DNA of 64,000 bases from Lotus japonicus (GCF_012489685.1 NC_080042.1:73770566-73834565); one strand, 5' to 3'; positions 33,201 to 45,376 are shown, numbered from the stretch's first letter. A program made the numbers and translations. The notes: generated from the sequence alone by a model not told the origin.

Positions 33201-34709
33201 AAGACAACATAAACCAATAATACAAATTGCTAGTTGTTAAAACTTGTAAAATGCACCAATAGAATACACCATAAGTAAGTCTCAAATTATGTTTAACTTC
33301 AAAGTTAAACATCTAATTTAACTTTCAAGTTCATAAGCAAAAATAAGTACAATCAACACTTCAAAAGAAAAAATCAAATTGAATTGCAACTGATATGTGA
33401 AAAACATCAGTAAATATATTTTCAAGTTTCAATGTTAGGCATAGTTAAAAACAAACTTAAAAGATTGTTGTCCAGATTGCACCATCTATATGTATAAGTA
33501 TCATATACAACCATCAGTGATCCCATAAGGATATATTAGATTCCAAAAGCATATAAAATACAGGCATTCCTGCTCAGCAGCTTAAGTTAAATGACTTAGA
33601 TTATCATACCACATCAATTGGAACAAACACGGCTTGTGACATAAGCGATGATGTCATTCCCGCAAATCCATTTGCTATGGCAGCCTGGGCCGTTTCAGAT
33701 AGTTTAAACGGCTCGATCATCTTGAAGGAAGCAGCCTTTGTTGTCTCTAAGGCAGTGAGGAATATGATTCTGGCAGGAATTGCACCAGTGATGACCGTTC
33801 CAAACCCTTTATACAAACCAGGTATACCATCCGTTCTAAGCAATCCTTTCACAACAGAAAGTGCACTTCTCTCCATAGTTTCCTTTGAGGCAACCTGCAG
33901 CCTAGTCTTCACAACAGAGATAGGGTAGAGCGCCACAGTGACACCCGTAAACAGTCCAGCTCCCACGACATAGAACTTCGTTTTATCTAGCCTGCAACAC
34001 GAGTGAACTCAATTAGGACATAGAGCTTCAAGACCCTAAAACATGTTAATAACAAACCGATACAATTTTCAATCTTCAGAGCAAGCAACCTTAACAAATA
34101 TATATTCTAAACGAGTAAAAATCAACAATCTCGAATAGTTATCGCTACATTTCCACTATATGTAAATTAATAAGGACAAAGAGCTTCAAGATCCTAAGCT
34201 AATAACAAACCAATGCAAACCATAGAACAAGCAACCTTGAAACTTGAACAAAAATATACTCTAATTGAGTAAAAATCAACAATCTTAGCTACATTTCGCA
34301 ATGATCGAGCAAATTTCCAGCCGTTATTAACACTTACTACAACATTTCCAGAAAAGTCAGTTAATGTGTATGCTATTGCTTCTTCTTTATCTAAATTTTT
34401 CTTCCCTTCCTTTGAATTTGATTTCAGTTCATATAGGGTATGCAAAAAAAAAAAAAAAACTTTATCTAACAGTGCACTAGTTAAGCTACAGCAACATTAA
34501 CCTATAAAATGGTTACATAGTATGAACAACAATAGTGTCGAACAAACACGAAGAAACAAGTTTGATTAAGAAAAGGGAAAAAGGAGCAGAAAACCTAAAT
34601 CAGAAATTAAGAACAGTGAGGAAGGAATTTGTGAAATCGGAGGAGAATGAGAGAGAGAGCAAGCATAGTATAGCATATACCGGTCCCAGTTAATCTCGGT
34701 AGAACCCAT
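30281..34709 (-). CDS. Mitochondrial carrier, SLC25A44-like (6 exons)
   Basis: A mitochondrial carrier family protein of the inner membrane. Exons on the minus strand: 34709-34681, 33991-33610, 32575-32379, 31436-31292, 30917-30764 and 30345-30281. Phases agree and all introns are GT-AG, giving 323 residues, normal for the family. Three carrier repeats are seen with signatures PISVVK (33-38, where S replaces the usual acidic residue), PIDVIS (134-139) and PLDTIK (242-247). Each is followed by helix-linker motifs such as GLYKGFG, GLYRGFG and GVYRGLGPRFFSMSAWGT. It is closest to Arabidopsis At5g15640. The human relative SLC25A44 imports branched-chain amino acids, but the plant substrate is not known from sequence. 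The short first exon encodes MGSTEINWDR. No presequence is needed for this family. Confidence 0.92.
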
Positions 34710-35483
34710 TGGAGTGTTGAGATTCAGCAGAAAATGGAAGAGTACATAGATCGCTGCTGATTTCGAATATCGGAAAGAAGAGAGACTATAAGAACAAGAA
34801 GAAGACTAGCTTAGAATCGAGGAGAAGGGATATAACTTTGCCTCAGCTCAGCTCTATATCATTAGCTTGTTGTATATTAAGGTATGATAATATTAGGTCT
34901 TATAATAAGGTTTTATCAAATTTAATATTATTGAGTTTTTTTTTTTTTTTACATTTGGAAAACTATACATAACAAAACATATTGACAATACAATGGGATC
35001 ACATTAAAAGGAGGAGGAAGTTGTCTCTCGGGGCAATCCAAGGTGCATACAGTGTGACCTTTGAATTTAGCAAATGACTTTCATATTTAACGAGTGATTC
35101 ATTCATATGGCCAGTAGCATTCTCGCCCTCTAAGCGGTCTATTTGCTAGTGAGCCATTTATCACTTTGTAATGATCTGTGTATGCTTGAGTTGTTTTAGT
35201 TTAAGGCTTAAGCCTCAAAGAACATTAGGGTTAGCGTTATATTTTTCTTGCTATTAAAGGAAAAGATTCTTTATAATTAAAACATGTTCACTTTATATAC
35301 TTAAAAAGGCTGAGTTAAAACCCTAATTTTTGGGGTGATTCTGACTTATCTTTCTCTTATGTTTAGATAACGTGAACACAATTAATATTTAATGAAGTAT
35401 TAAGTAACGATAAATAATATATAAATCAAATATTTCAGCAAAAATTGTGTTCAAATAAAAATGCGATTATTTTTTAGGGTTTA
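34710..35483. other. Upstream region of the carrier gene
   Basis: Promoter and 5' leader region of the leftward carrier gene, including GA-rich sequence at 34620-34860. No gene is seen. A 29-bp sequence at 35332-35360 recurs at 40410-40438 on the other side of the copia element, and TTTAGGG repeats lie at 35473-35488. Confidence 0.55.
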
Positions 35484-35488
35484 GGGTT

Positions 35489-35791
35489 TGTTGATTCTCT
35501 AATTCAGAAACTCACACACAGATTCACAATCCTCAAGGCAATCAATCTTGATAATCAAGATTAGGATTAGTGCATGAGAAGGAAGCTAATTGCATATCAC
35601 ATGAATTAACTATGTCTGAGAGAGAATGAAATTTTATTAGCATTGATCGCACAATCACAGTGCGTATTACAACATTTATAGCTAATCATTAGCTAAGGAC
35701 TAAAACCAGCTCAGTTCACAAACTAAAGGACTAAACTCTAAACCTTATAAAACCATAAGGACTAAATTCTGAATTATACAATATTACAACA
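35489..35791 (-). repeat. Copia 3' LTR (303 bp)
   Basis: TG...CA ended on both strands. It differs from 40100-40402 at two sites: GCGTATTAC against GCGTAATAC, and CTCAGTTCAC against CTCAGCTCAC. Confidence 0.95.
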
Positions 35792-35798
35792 TTCCCTC

Positions 35799-38700
35799 CT
35801 AATTCAGAATTTCAGTTGCAGACATAATGTTCAATCCTTTACACAGTGTATTGAACCTCTCAACCCTCAAAGGTTTAGTAAACAAATCTGCAAGTTGTTT
35901 TTCAGTTGGGCAATGAACCAACTCCAAAGCTCCTTTAGTAACCTGATCCCTTAGGAAATTAAACCTAGTTTCAATATGCTTGCTTCTTCCATGTGCCACA
36001 GGATGCTTAGCCAAGTCTATAGCTGACTTATTATCTATCATCAGCTTCATCACATTAGAACTTCTCAGACCTATCTCTTCCATTATCATGCTTAACCATA
36101 GAGCCTGACAAGCACTAAATGAAGCTGCTACATATTCAGCTTCACAAGAGGAAAGAGCCACAATCGGCTGCTTCTTAGAACACCAAGACACTGGTGCATC
36201 ACCACATAAGAACACATATCCAGTAGTGCTCTTCCTATCATCCTTGTCTCCACTCCAATCTGAATCTACATAGCCAGTCACTTCACATTTCACATTGTAA
36301 GCCTTCTTAGGAAATAAAACTCCATGGTCAAGGGTTCCCTTGATATACCTAAGTATCCTTTTCGCTGCCAGGAAATGAGTCTCTTTGGGATCTTCCATAA
36401 ACTTGCTTATTAAACCAACCCCATAATTGATTTCAGGTCTGCTACAACAAAGGTATCTCAATGAACCCACTATCTGCTTAAACAATGTTCCATCTACAGG
36501 CTTTCCTTGATTAGTCTTTGTCAATATCACATTGCAATCCACTGGAGTAGTCACTGAATTACACTCAGCTAAACTGAATCTTTTCAATACATCCACTGCA
36601 TACTTTCTCTGACACATGAAAATCCCTCTCTCAGTTCTGAGAAACTCAATTCCCAGAAAATACGAAAGTTCACCCATGTCACTCATCTCAAACTCAGCTC
36701 GCATATTACTCTTGAATTTTGCTATCTCATTCTCATCACTTCCTGTGACCAAAAGATCATCTACATACAAACACACAATTAGCAGTCCAACCTTCTTAGA
36801 CTTCTGAACATACACTCCATGCTCAGATGTACATTTCAGAAATCCCAGTTTGCTAAGGAATGAGTCAATCCTCTTGTTCCAAGCCCGAGGGGCTTGCTTG
36901 AGACCATAAAGTGCTTTATGTAGCCTAAACACTTTATCTTCATTCTCTGAAATTTCAAACCCTGGTGGCTGTTTAACATAGACCTCTTCATCAAGAGGAC
37001 CATTGAGAAATGCTGATTTCACATCAAGTTGATGTAACTTCCAGTCTTTCAAACTAGCAGTAGCTACAATTCACAGTCTCCATTCTAGCCACTGGTGCAA
37101 AAACATCTGTATAGTCAAGACCTTCCTTCTGTTGAAATCCCCTAGCTACAAGCCTAGCCTTGTATCTTGACACTGAACCATCTGGTTTCAACTTTGTCTT
37201 GAAGATCCATTTAACTGAGATTGGACTCTTCCCCTCTGGTAGATCAACTAAGCTCCAGGTCTTGTTCCTTTCAATAGAACTGAGTTCTTCCTTCATTGCA
37301 TTAACCCAGTTCTCATGTTTGAAAGCTTGTTCCAAACTCACTGGCTCAGCTTCCACGAACAGTGATAGATGTACCAACTCACCTTCATTTGTGACTTCAC
37401 TATCAGGAAAAAGAACATAATCACTGAGTCTTGTGGAAGATTGTCTAACCCTCTGACTTCTTTGGTTCTCAGTAGCTGCTAGAGGTACCAATACTTGTGG
37501 TACTACTTCAGTATGACCCTCATTTCCTATTTCAACATTCAACTCAGGAAAGTCATAGCTGATTCTGGAACTAGAAGTTTTTGATTTATCTTCATTCCAT
37601 TCCCAAGTAGCTGATTCATCAACTACTACATCCCTGCTGACTACTATTTTATTAGTCATAGGATCCAACAACCTATAAGCTCCAGTAGAATGATATCCTA
37701 CCAACAAAAGCTTCTCACTCTTGTCATCAAGCTTTTTTCTCCTTTGATCAGGTAAATGTCTATAACATACTGAGCCAAATACCCTTAAGTGCCTCACTCT
37801 AGGCTTGATTCCAGTCCAAGCTTCTAAAGGTGTTAAAGACTTTAACTTCCTGGTGGGACACCTATTCAGTATATAGGTGGCAGTGGAAACTGCTTCTCCC
37901 CATAGCTTGACTGGTAAACCCTTGCTCTTCAACATACTCCTGACCATATTAGCAATGGTTCTATTTCTCCTCTCAGCCACACCATTGTGCTGAGGAGTGT
38001 ATGGTGCTGTGATCTCATGATAGATGCCAGCTTCCTCACAAAACTGCTTCATATCCTTGGACACATATTCACCACCACCATCAGTTCTCAATACCTTGAT
38101 CTTCTTCTCACTTTGTCTTTCTACCAGGGCCTTGAATTTCCTGAACACAGCAAACACCTCTAACTTTTTCTCCAACAAATAAGTTCACATCATCCTTGTG
38201 TGGTCATCAATGAAGGAAACAAAGTATTTATTCCCTCCTGATGATGTAACCTCAAAAGGCCCACACACATCAGAGAAAACCACATCCAAAGCTACCTTGG
38301 ACTCCACTGGCTTGTTGTTTGCAAAGGAATTTCTTGGTTGCTTGCTCAACAGGCAATCTTCACAAACTTGCCCTGAACCCTTAATCAGAGGTAGACCTTT
38401 CACCATATCTTCATGATGAAGTTGATGAAGCCCTTTAAAGTGCAAGTGGCCATATCTCAGATGCCACAGTTTATCAACCTCTTCAATCTTTGCAGACAAA
38501 CATTGTACTCCACTAGTATCAAGATCAACTCTGAAAGTTTTATTTCTAGACAATACTGATTGCAAAATCAGGTTATGCTTAGGATCATACACTAGTAGCT
38601 TCTTTCCCTTAGTCTTCCAAGAATACCCTTTTTCTAATAGCTGCCCTAGACTTATCAAATTGTGCTTCACACTAGGGACATACAAGACTTCTGGAATGTA

Positions 38701-39954
38701 GGCTTTTCTACCATTCTTTTTCTTCACCAGTATTTTACCAACACCATCAGTAGTGATGATGCTATTATCTGCAAACCTCACACTGCTTTTCCTCTCCTCA
38801 TCAAGATCCACAAACCACTCTTTGTGGCCAGACATGTGAGAGGAGCACCCTGAGTCTAAGTACCAGGTATTCTCGCTAAGCTTATGAGAACTCACAGCAG
38901 AATGACTAACTTCACAACTAGGATTTCTAAGCAATTTACCAGAACAAGAATTAACAGGGTCATCAGGGACTACAAACAGTACCTGTTCCTCATCAGAATC
39001 GTCATCATCATGAGCAGAATATGCATGATCTTCACCATCCTGCTTGTTGCCCTTCTTCTTGTTCTTGCACTCAAAGGCATAGTGGCCATACTTCTTACAA
39101 GCATAGCACTGAACACTTTGTTTCTTTCCTTTGTCTTTCTTCCATTTGTCTTTATCATACCCTTTCTCCTTAGAATCCACCTTCTTCTTGAAGTCACCAT
39201 CATCCTCATTGTTAGCGGATTTTCCAGCACCCTTGTTCTTCCAATTCTTCTCCTTGGAAGTCTTAGAGTTGCTACCCCTTTTCTTCTTACTAGTACTGCC
39301 TCTAACATACAATGCCTGCTCAGTTTCTCTCTCAGAATCTCGCAGGTTTAACCTCATTTCATGAGCCTCTAATGAACCTTGAAGCTCTTCCACCTTCACA
39401 GTCTCAAGATCCTTAGACTCCTCTATAGTAGTGACTATATGATCAAATCTTGTAGTCAAAGATCGAAGAACCTTTTATACAAGCATTTGATCATTCATGG
39501 TCTCTCCATTCGTCTTCATTTGGTTTGTCAAGGTCTGAAGCCGAGTAAAGAACTTAGAAATCGTCTCTGATTTCTCCATCTTCAGAGCTTCATACTGTCT
39601 TTTGAGGGTCTGCAACTTGACCTTCTTCAATTTTGCCACACCAGCGTAACTCTTGTTCAGAATATCCCACGCCTCCTTCGACGTTTTCGCCGCTGCAATC
39701 TTCTCAAAATTGGCAGGGTTAACACACTGATGGATAATGAACAGAGCCCGCATATCCTTCTTCTTCAACTCCTTATGAGCAGCACTTTGCTCCGCCGCGT
39801 GTTCCGCCGGTAGAGCATCATACCCAGAAGTTACCAACTCCAGAACATCTTGGAACCCGAAGATTACAAGCATCTGGGTATTCCAACGTTCCCAATCAGT
39901 CTTGCCGTCAAGAACCGGCAACGAAGCTGGGAAATTGTCGTTCGTTCCAGCCAT
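35799..39954 (-). pseudogene. Copia Gag-Pol polyprotein, two stops and one frameshift
   Basis: Reading on the minus strand from the ATG at 39954 (MAGTNDNFPASL): a Gag region to about 39100, with zinc knuckle CYACKKYGHYAFEC at about 39110-39070. The protease active-site region is WYLDSGCSSHMSG at about 38860. The integrase zinc finger HLRYGHLHFKGLHQ and CEDCLLSK precede the DDE core around 38250-37960. Reverse transcriptase (LDVKSAFLNG, CLYVDDLLVTG) and RNase H (EAEYVAAS, VDSDWSGD) end at 35799. Defects are TAA at about 39472-39474, TGA at 38185-38187 near the first integrase Asp, and a small deletion-type frameshift at about 37055-37080 in reverse transcriptase. The copy cannot make an active polyprotein. 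Confidence 0.93.
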
Positions 39955-40087
39955 CACCTTCAAAGAAGCGTCCACTTCCACCGGAGCTACCAACGGAGCA
40001 AGCACCTCCGTTGTGACTGATTCACACCCCGCCGTAGATCGTCGTGCACTGGTGGTGGCTCACGTCGCCGGTCGCCGGATCGTCAAG

Positions 40088-40099
40088 CTCTGATACCAC
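40088..40099 (-). other. Copia primer binding site, initiator tRNA-Met type
   Basis: On the minus strand TGGTATCAGAGC directly follows the 5' LTR. It is the standard copia primer site complementary to initiator tRNA-Met. Confidence 0.9.
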
Positions 40100-40402
40100 T
40101 GTTGATTCTCTAATTCAGAAACTCACACACAGATTCACAATCCTCAAGGCAATCAATCTTGATAATCAAGATTAGGATTAGTGCATGAGAAGGAAGCTAA
40201 TTGCATATCACATGAATTAACTATGTCTGAGAGAGAATGAAATTTTATTAGCATTGATCGCACAATCACAGTGCGTAATACAACATTTATAGCTAATCAT
40301 TAGCTAAGGACTAAAACCAGCTCAGCTCACAAACTAAAGGACTAAACTCTAAACCTTATAAAACCATAAGGACTAAATTCTGAATTATACAATATTACAA
40401 CA
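40100..40402 (-). repeat. Copia 5' LTR (303 bp)
   Basis: This is the upstream LTR in the element's own orientation. It is 301/303 identical to 35489-35791 and is followed on the right by the target duplication GGGTT. Confidence 0.95.
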
Positions 40403-40407
40403 GGGTT

Positions 40408-40804
40408 TAGGGGTGATTCTGACTTATCTTTCTCTTATAGTTCAAATCGTGTTTGGCTTAATTTTTTTAAATTAAGAAATTTCGATTAGGTTCTCACGCC
40501 CTCTCGCTGCCAAACTAGTTATTTCCCTAATTCTTGAAGATGATTTTCGGAAGGTCTCAAAAAGTTCAAGGACCAAAACACAATTATCCCTTAAATATTT
40601 AACAAAATTATCTGAACCTATTATTCCCGAGTCGTCTTCCTCCCTCACCCTGTATCAGTGAATTATCGTCGCCGTCGATTGTCAGAGGAGCGCACTCACA
40701 CATGGATCAATCAGAGAAAGGTTGAATCTCAATTGAATACACAACCTAACAGTACAAAAACCATAACAAATAACAATGGGAAAAAAAGTTATTTATATGA
40801 TTTG
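40408..40804. other. Flank between the copia element and the small acidic gene
   Basis: Begins with TTAGGGGTGATTC, the continuation of the telomere-like target, and the second copy of the 29-bp repeat (40410-40438). The remainder includes the likely 3' untranslated region of the leftward gene ending at 40805. No other feature is seen. Confidence 0.5.
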
Positions 40805-41278
40805 CTAATTGCTATGATCATCATCATCGTCGTCGTTATCAGATTCAGGCGGAGACGGCGGAGAAGGATCTAAACGCGCCGCATCCTTAGCCCACTCAAT
40901 CAATTTCTGAATCTGAACCTCTTCGTCATCTTCGCTTTCCTCTTCGTAATCAGATACAAGCTTCGATGCAGCCACAGCGGCGGCGGAGGGAGGAGGCGAG
41001 GATTTTGCTTTGAGAGCGTCGAGCCTGGCGGCGAGATCATCGACTCCAACCAGAGTCTGCGGCGTCTGATCTTTGGTCTTCGTTTTGAGGGCTTGAAATC
41101 GACGTTCCAGGTCGAGATCGGCGGTGGAAGGAGAAGCACGGTGATGAGCGATGTGGGAGTTGACGGAGAGATTCAACATGATTTCGTCTTGTGCAGCTCT
41201 CAACAATTGTTCCACTTCATCGTCCTCTTTCTTCTCCTTTTGCTTCATCTTCTTCGTTGTCTTGCTGCTTCCCCTCAT
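40805..41278 (-). CDS. Small acidic protein with MIM1-like motifs, function unknown
   Basis: An intronless frame of 157 residues from the first ATG at 41278 (MRGSSKTTKKMKQKEKKEDD). The N-terminus is strongly basic. A helical middle carries EVEQLLRAAQDEIMLNLS. Two related motifs follow, LERRFQALK and DDLAARLDALK, separated by about 22 residues. The second fits the MIM1 consensus (LxxRLxxLK) used by ESCRT-III proteins and the abscission regulator ANCHR (ZFYVE19) to bind MIT domains. The C-terminus is very acidic and ends in a poly-Asp run. I see no FYVE finger. Regular codon use and a clear domain layout suggest a real gene. An ANCHR- or ESCRT-related role is only a suggestion. Confidence 0.65.
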   Translation of the reverse strand: MRGSSKTTKKMKQKEKKEDDEVEQLLRAAQDEIMLNLSVNSHIAHHRASPSTADLDLERRFQALKTKTKDQTPQTLVGVDDLAARLDALKAKSSPPPSAAAVAASKLVSDYEEESEDDEEVQIQKLIEWAKDAARLDPSPPSPPESDNDDDDDDHSN

Positions 41279-42000
41279 CCTCTCTGCTCTCTCTACGACT
41301 ACACTAACAATTAAGTTATTTTTTTTCAAATCATAGATAAAATAGAGTATATAAGAATAAATAATGGTGATGAATGATGATAAATAGTTACTTTTGAATT
41401 GAAACGGCGTAGTTTAAGGATGTCATGTGAGGACAAATCCAATTTTGATAGTGAAGCTATTCAAGCATCTCATTTCATGAAGTATTTGAGTTTTTACTTA
41501 AGTTTCCTTTCACGTTAAGGATCTTGGTAAATTGGAGTATTTTTTTGGGGCTAGGGGTGACAAGTTATTCAACTGATATTTTTTTTATGTTATTGCAAAT
41601 ACGCTTTAGATATCATTTAGGAGATTGACCTACACTTCTATTATTGAACATAATAATCACTTGATTGTGTATTTGTGTTGAGAGTTCAAATGTGAGTTAG
41701 AAATTAGAATCTCATATTGGTTAAGAGACGTGTGATGCAGACGAAATTGGGCCAGGGCCAAACGTCAGCCCTCTAAGGCCCAAATGTGCAAGACTAAGAC
41801 CAAAGTGACGAGATGATTTCATAGATTTCTGAATTTATCATGCTTTAAATAAATCTTAGTTGTAAGTAATTGGACCACTTAGTTTCTTCGGTTGGCGACC
41901 CATAAATTTAATGCCCTAAGATTTTGGGTAAAGATGTGACGTCGGGTTCTCTTGATGTCGTATTTTCTTGGTTTATGGACTTCCCCTTTCTCCCCAACAT
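41279..42000. other. Intergenic region, promoter side of the small acidic gene
   Basis: AT-rich upstream sequence. At 41440-41550 there is weak resemblance to degenerate copia reverse transcriptase/RNase H coding sequence, but I cannot support a frame. Nothing else is seen. Confidence 0.45.
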
Positions 42001-43290
42001 GTTGTGGTTGATGATATTGATTTTGCCACTCACGTTAGCTATCGACATCTAACAATATGCTTATTGTGATGTCGATTGAGCAAGTTCTCATATGACTCGT
42101 CATTCTTTTAGTGCTTGCTTTATTTTCTTTAATGGCTATCCTATTTCTTGGAAAGCAAAGAAGCGGCTTACAGTTCCTCACTCCTCCGCATAAGCTAAGT
42201 ATCTCTATACCTGCTATCACTTGTGAGTTAAAATGGCTCAAGGGTCTTTTATTTGATCTTCATGTATCTTATTGTACTCATATGCCCTTATTTTGTGGTA
42301 GTCAATCTATTCTTCATATTGTTAATAATATGATTTTTCGTGAATGCTCACTATAAACACATTAAGGTTGATTATCACTTTAATTTATTAGTGAGGAGAT
42401 TCTTCGGAATATTATTCAACCACATATATTTATACTTCTCACACGTTTGCACGGTTTACTAGCATTTTTACTAAGACTCTTGTAAGAGGCAACCTTCTTA
42501 GCAAGTTGGGCATTTCAAATCGGCGTGCTCAACTTGAGAGGGTATTATTTTGTGTAAATAATTATTGTATATTTTCTCCTTATTTTTTAGCTAGCATTTT
42601 TACTAAGACTCTTAGAAAACGCAACCTTCTTAGTAAGTTGGGCATTTCAAATCGATGCGCTCAACTAGAGAGGGTATTAGTATGTGTAAATAATTAATGT
42701 ATATTTTTTCCTTATTTGATTTGTTTTATGTATCAAACTATCAATAAAAATAAATGAATGACATCTCTTCCTTATTTAGTTAACCATTAAATGTTGGGTA
42801 CTTCTTCCTTATTTAGTTAGTCATAATATTAGGTAATTGTAATTGATTGAGATTTGAAAAATATTTCCTTTTCCTCATATAAATCTATGATGAGATCAAT
42901 GAAATGAGGAACTTCGATTCTTCATTAAACACTGTTACCTCTCTTATCTTTCTTAGTTTAAGCACCTTACTCCCAAATCCTAGAGAAAAAACAGTAACAG
43001 TAGCTTCTTATTCCTTTAGTAGTTATTGTCATACTATGCTCTGCACTGCTTTTCATTATTAAAATTAGAAACTTGTTCTCCTCTAATGCTATTACTTATG
43101 TGTCATCACTATAATGTGAGACTGTGACTGTGATTGTGGATCACCATCATACAATACATTTGTAACTAGATACAATTTAAAACATTTGAGTACCACCACC
43201 AATTTATCCTTTTCTACACTGCCCACCAAACTCTCCCACTCCAAGGATTAAGACAATATCATCGAACGTTGTTAGTGGTTGCTATCATTT
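42001..43290 (+). pseudogene. Decayed copia tail, copy 1 of a duplicated block
   Basis: Plus-strand remains of a copia RNase H domain. PISWKAKK is readable at about 42140, TCELKWLKGL at about 42220, and LASIFTKTL with NLLSKLGIS at 42460-42670, where this C-terminal piece is present twice in tandem. Stops and frameshifts are frequent. AT-rich LTR-like sequence follows to about 42940, then unique-looking sequence to 43290. The same series recurs at 50357-52245, including the unique-looking part, so the two stretches are copies of one duplicated block and not merely two insertions of one element. Confidence 0.7.
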
Positions 43291-43825
43291 CAACAATCGG
43301 AAGTTATCATATTATAAATAATTAAGTTACTTGATCATAGTTAAATATTTTATTTTAATTTATTTATAAGAAAAATGAATAAATTACAGTATTAATAACT
43401 CTACTAATATGTTTTTTTTTGTGCTTCGGAAAATTAATATATGTTTTTTTTTAAACCTACTAATATGTTAATTATTTAGAACATATATATATATTAATAT
43501 ATATATATATAATTTTATAATCAGGTCACTTATGTTGTTAAATATAATTATTAAAACAATTTTGATCAAATAGAGTTTAATAGTTTTTTTGACGGAATCG
43601 AGTTTAATAGTGTAGTTGTACACTGACAATCAATCACAACATAAAATATAAGAGTAAAAATATTTTTGCTTAAAATTTTAATTAAAATAAAAATATATTT
43701 TCTGATATAGCGAAATTTAATTAAATGACTTTGTAAATAAAATTTACACTAATGCTATATACACCTTTAATTCAAAGTACAAATATAATACATCGTTTTG
43801 TGTATGATCACTATTACTTATCTTG
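43291..43825. other. AT-rich spacer
   Basis: Very AT-rich sequence with TA dinucleotide runs at 43480-43512. No gene or transposon border is recognised. Confidence 0.5.
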
Positions 43826-44256
43826 TAAGAGCATCTCTAATGCAAGGTTCTTAGTTCTTATTTTTGAGTTAAGAACTAAGAACTGAGTTCTTAACCATTG
43901 GAGGAGATGACGTGGAGTTCTTAGTTCTTAAAAATAAGAACTAGGTTCTTATATAAGATGTTTCACTTTTTGAGTTCTTAGCATGAAAAGTTAATTTTTT
44001 CTCTCTCATTCATCAATTCATTTAATTTAGATATTGAATTAACATTTAAATTTAAATCAAAATTATATGAAAGTAGAAAAATATTACTACTATAATGATA
44101 TTGTGGGACCAAATGAATAGTGCTAAGAACTAAGAACTAAGAACTCATGGTTGGAGCATAATGTGTATAGAGTTGCTTAAGCACATGTGACAGTACGGGC
44201 CCATATAAATAGTGCTAAGAACTATGAAATAAGAACTAGCATTGGAGATGCTCTAA
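43826..44256. mobile_element. Tourist-like MITE (PIF/Harbinger), 425 bp
   Basis: The element at 43829-44253 has terminal inverted repeats GAGCATCTCTAATGC and, inverted, GAGCATCTCCAATGC (14 of 15 match). It is flanked by the 3-bp target duplication TAA, as PIF/Harbinger elements make. It has no coding capacity. Repeats of TTCTTAGTTCTTA near the left end and the inverse AAGAACTAAGAAC near the right end would fold into a long stem. Confidence 0.85.
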
Positions 44257-45376
44257 GTAATGCATAGGCCTGCAACTTTTCCATACAAAAGGAATTTTTT
44301 TTCCAAAGTGACAATCTTTTCCACATCCAGTCACACCCTTCCTTAGTCTGCCACCTCCTCACAAGCGTCAACCCCATTTCCAGGTTATCTGTCTGAGCAC
44401 AAGTCACACGTAATCAACTACTGTAAAAAAAAAACATTATAGGATGACACTTTTATTTTTACAGTAAATAAATTAGATGCCACTTCTCTAAGATTTTTTT
44501 TTCTAAAATTATTATTTTTGTTTTACTTAAAAATTAAAACTGAACATGTCAATGACACCGATGGCGAAGTAGCAGGTATATTTGTTATGAAATAGTCATA
44601 AGGTGTCATAATAACAGTTGTTAAAAAATGAATAAAATGTATTTTAGAACATTGTCTTTATTTTAAAGTACTAGTTAGAAATGGCTACTAAGTGTGTGTG
44701 GATCAACATTATGAGATTTTTTTTTGAATAGAATTGATTAAATTTGAGTAAAGTAAATGACTAAACGTAAAAAATTTGAGATTATTTAAATAACTCATGA
44801 TAGTTACTTGTCTAAAATTGATTCTGTTTACTATTGCACTCAAACATCATTTCAACCGGTTAAAGTTGACCTTGATTACGTAAAATTGATTTTGATTAAG
44901 TAAAATTGATTCTATAAAATTAATTGTAGTTTTTAAACATGCTCTTAAGTGTGTGTTTGGATTCCATTTAATCCGACTTGGATCCACAATCAAATTCTAA
45001 TCTTGCAATTCAATTTAAATTAAACAATGACAAATTCTAAATTTTCATTGATACCTTAAAATATGTAAAATCAACATTGAGTAATTCAAACCAAACATGT
45101 CATAAGTAAGAGAAAGAAAACTGTGAACTGGGCTGAAGTTTCTGGAACCCAAACTTGCTTACAGTGGGATTTCACATGCCAACTGGACACAACAAAACAG
45201 TCAGCTTCCGCCTCGTAATTTTTTCCAAAAACGCTCTCTCTCACTCTCTCTTCTTTGTTCCTTTTTTGACATTCTTCTCTTAATCTCTCTTCTTCATTGT
45301 TCTGTCTTAAATTTCATTTGATCACACAACATTCCCTATAAATTCAATTGCTGTCTGCACTCTGCTCTTGATTAGA
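44257..45376. other. Upstream region of the COBRA-like gene
   Basis: Intergenic and promoter sequence. CT-rich microsatellite-like sequence (CTCTCTCTCACTCTCTC) lies at 45232-45295, in the probable 5' leader. No other gene is seen. Confidence 0.5.

Larger units (their letters stand above)
35484..40407 (-). mobile_element. Full-length Ty1/copia retrotransposon, mutated
   Basis: The element spans 35489-40402 on the minus strand, flanked by the 5-bp target duplication GGGTT at 35484-35488 and 40403-40407. The two 303-bp LTRs differ at only two positions. The primer binding site TGGTATCAGAGC (initiator tRNA-Met type) abuts the right LTR at 40099. A polypurine tract, GGAGGGAAT on the minus strand, abuts the left LTR at 35792. 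Domain order Gag, protease, integrase, reverse transcriptase, RNase H is that of copia. The polyprotein frame is broken by two stop codons and one frameshift. Confidence 0.95.

Noticed and set aside
39472..39474. Gag/Pol separation by a regulated stop in the copia element
   Set aside because: The stop is in mid-Gag, before the zinc knuckle, and further stops and a frameshift follow.
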